From assembly GCA_963728845.1 (NCBI GenBank), contig CAVSLS010000057.1:1-64000 (forward strand): a DNA stretch of 64,000 bases, given 5' to 3'. The notes beneath the pieces were generated by a model that did not search any database, was not told where the DNA came from, and saw only the letters and a program-made list of their open reading frames with translations. Of the stretch, positions 63,371 to 64,000 are shown piece by piece. The translations under genes and the position numbers were made by a program. Each line of letters opens with the position of its first letter. Within the stretch, counting starts at the first letter, position 1. Origin of the DNA: Bog-473 sp963728845. GTDB taxonomy: Bacteria > Actinomycetota > Acidimicrobiia > Acidimicrobiales > RAAP-2.

Positions 63371-64000
63371 TCAACGACCCTTCCAGACCGGATCGCGCTT
63401 CTCGATGAAGGCCGTCGCACCCTCCTTGGCATCCTCGCTGCCGAAGACCTTCGGCTGCCACTCGGCGGCGAGCGCGCGTGCCCTCTCGAGGTCGGTCGAT
63501 GCGGTACGCACGAGCTCCTTGGTGGCCCGCAAGGCGAGCGGCCCGTTGCGCGCGATGCGCTCGGCCAGTGCCACCGCAGCGTCGAGCACCTCGCTCGGCG
63601 GCACGACCTGGTTGATCAGCCCCAGCGAGAGGGCGCGCCCGGCGTCAATGGGATCACCCGTCAACGTCAGCTCCAGGGCAACGGCCAGCGGGATGCGCGT
63701 GCTGACGAACACGCCGCCCCCCGCGGCAAAGAGCCCCCGCTTCACCTCGGGCACACCGAACGAGGCGGCCTCCGACGCCACGACGACGTCGCACCCGAGC
63801 AGCAGCTCGAATCCCCCGGCCACCGCCGTCGCGTTGGCCGCGCCGACGATCGGAACTCCGATGTCCCCTTGCGTGAAACGAGTGAAGCCCTTCATGCCCT
63901 CGGGGTCGCCGCCCAGTGCGCCGCCCTCGGCGAACGCGCGCAGGTCCATGCCGGCGCAGAACGCCTTCTCGCCTGTACCCGTCAGCACGACAGCCCGGAC
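63371..64000 (-). CDS. Enoyl-CoA hydratase, incomplete at the window edge
   Basis: The gene runs off the end of the window; 209 residues are seen, from VRAVVLTGTGEKAFCAG to the C-terminus. It is a crotonase-fold enzyme: oxyanion loops GEKAFCAGMDLRA and ANATAVAGGFELLLGCD, then FGVPEVKRGLFAAGGGVF with the Glu of the second catalytic position. The end (AFIEKRDPVWKGR) is typical of hydratases. It is a standalone beta-oxidation enzyme by what can be seen. Confidence 0.9.
   Translation of the reverse strand, partial: VRAVVLTGTGEKAFCAGMDLRAFAEGGALGGDPEGMKGFTRFTQGDIGVPIVGAANATAVAGGFELLLGCDVVVASEAASFGVPEVKRGLFAAGGGVFVSTRIPLAVALELTLTGDPIDAGRALSLGLINQVVPPSEVLDAAVALAERIARNGPLALRATKELVRTASTDLERARALAAEWQPKVFGSEDAKEGATAFIEKRDPVWKGR

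Overview
The window is 64 kb of high-GC, densely coding DNA from an actinobacterium, most likely an uncultured member of the Acidimicrobiia. This is an inference from gene content: F420-dependent enzymes, many fatty-acid/acyl-CoA genes, P450s, PhyH oxygenases, a WS/DGAT acyltransferase, and two secreted proteins built from a 42-residue repeat with an SDGGVF core, which I associate with Acidimicrobiia. There is no rRNA, CRISPR array, transposase or integrase. One complete tRNA gene (tRNA-Arg, anticodon ACG) is present.

Layout. 0-12 kb: a frameshifted catalase, a membrane CHASE/PAS/GAF/GGDEF/EAL cyclic-di-GMP protein, a PhyH oxygenase with a MarR regulator divergent from an MFS exporter, a secreted phospholipase C/phosphatase-type lipoprotein, an exported RCC1-repeat protein and a second MarR regulator. 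12-17 kb: two large exported proteins sharing the 42-residue repeat, one with a beta-helix domain and one with a ScyD/ScyE-like domain. 17-21 kb: small enzymes (VOC, hotdog thioesterase, SnoaL-like), a TetR regulator and an ECF sigma factor coupled to a secreted protein. 21.5-27.3 kb: a lipid cassette (WS/DGAT, alpha/beta hydrolase, acyl-CoA synthetase, lysophospholipid acyltransferase) flanked by a perfect 43-bp direct repeat of the 3' half of the tRNA-Arg gene, so a possible tRNA-integrated island. 27-45 kb: a TetR/glucokinase/P450 group, three Drr-type ABC exporter pairs with TetR and PadR regulators, an amidase, a PD-(D/E)XK-DUF4268 protein, and a run of methyltransferase, PIG-L deacetylase, two PhyH oxygenases and an F420-dependent LLM oxidoreductase. 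45-64 kb: an acyl-CoA synthetase, a ClpX-type zinc-finger/HTH protein in an operon with a PPOX protein and a metallophosphoesterase, a second P450, an SDR, an atypical NRAMP transporter, a lipid-catabolism operon (SDR, hydrolase, TesB, two-domain acyl-CoA dehydrogenase), enoyl-CoA hydratases and a KimA-like permease.

How the genes work together: the dominant theme is acyl-CoA and lipid chemistry (activation, dehydrogenation, hydration, thioester hydrolysis, esterification) with oxidative tailoring by P450, PhyH and F420 enzymes and export by ABC-2 systems. Several divergent promoters carry clear palindromes that fit the neighbouring MarR/TetR regulators.

Quality warning: nine genes carry a single-base frameshift although both halves look intact (six apparent deletions, several next to G runs, and three insertions). 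This fits sequencing or assembly indels better than true gene decay, and I annotate the reconstructed genes while giving each break position.
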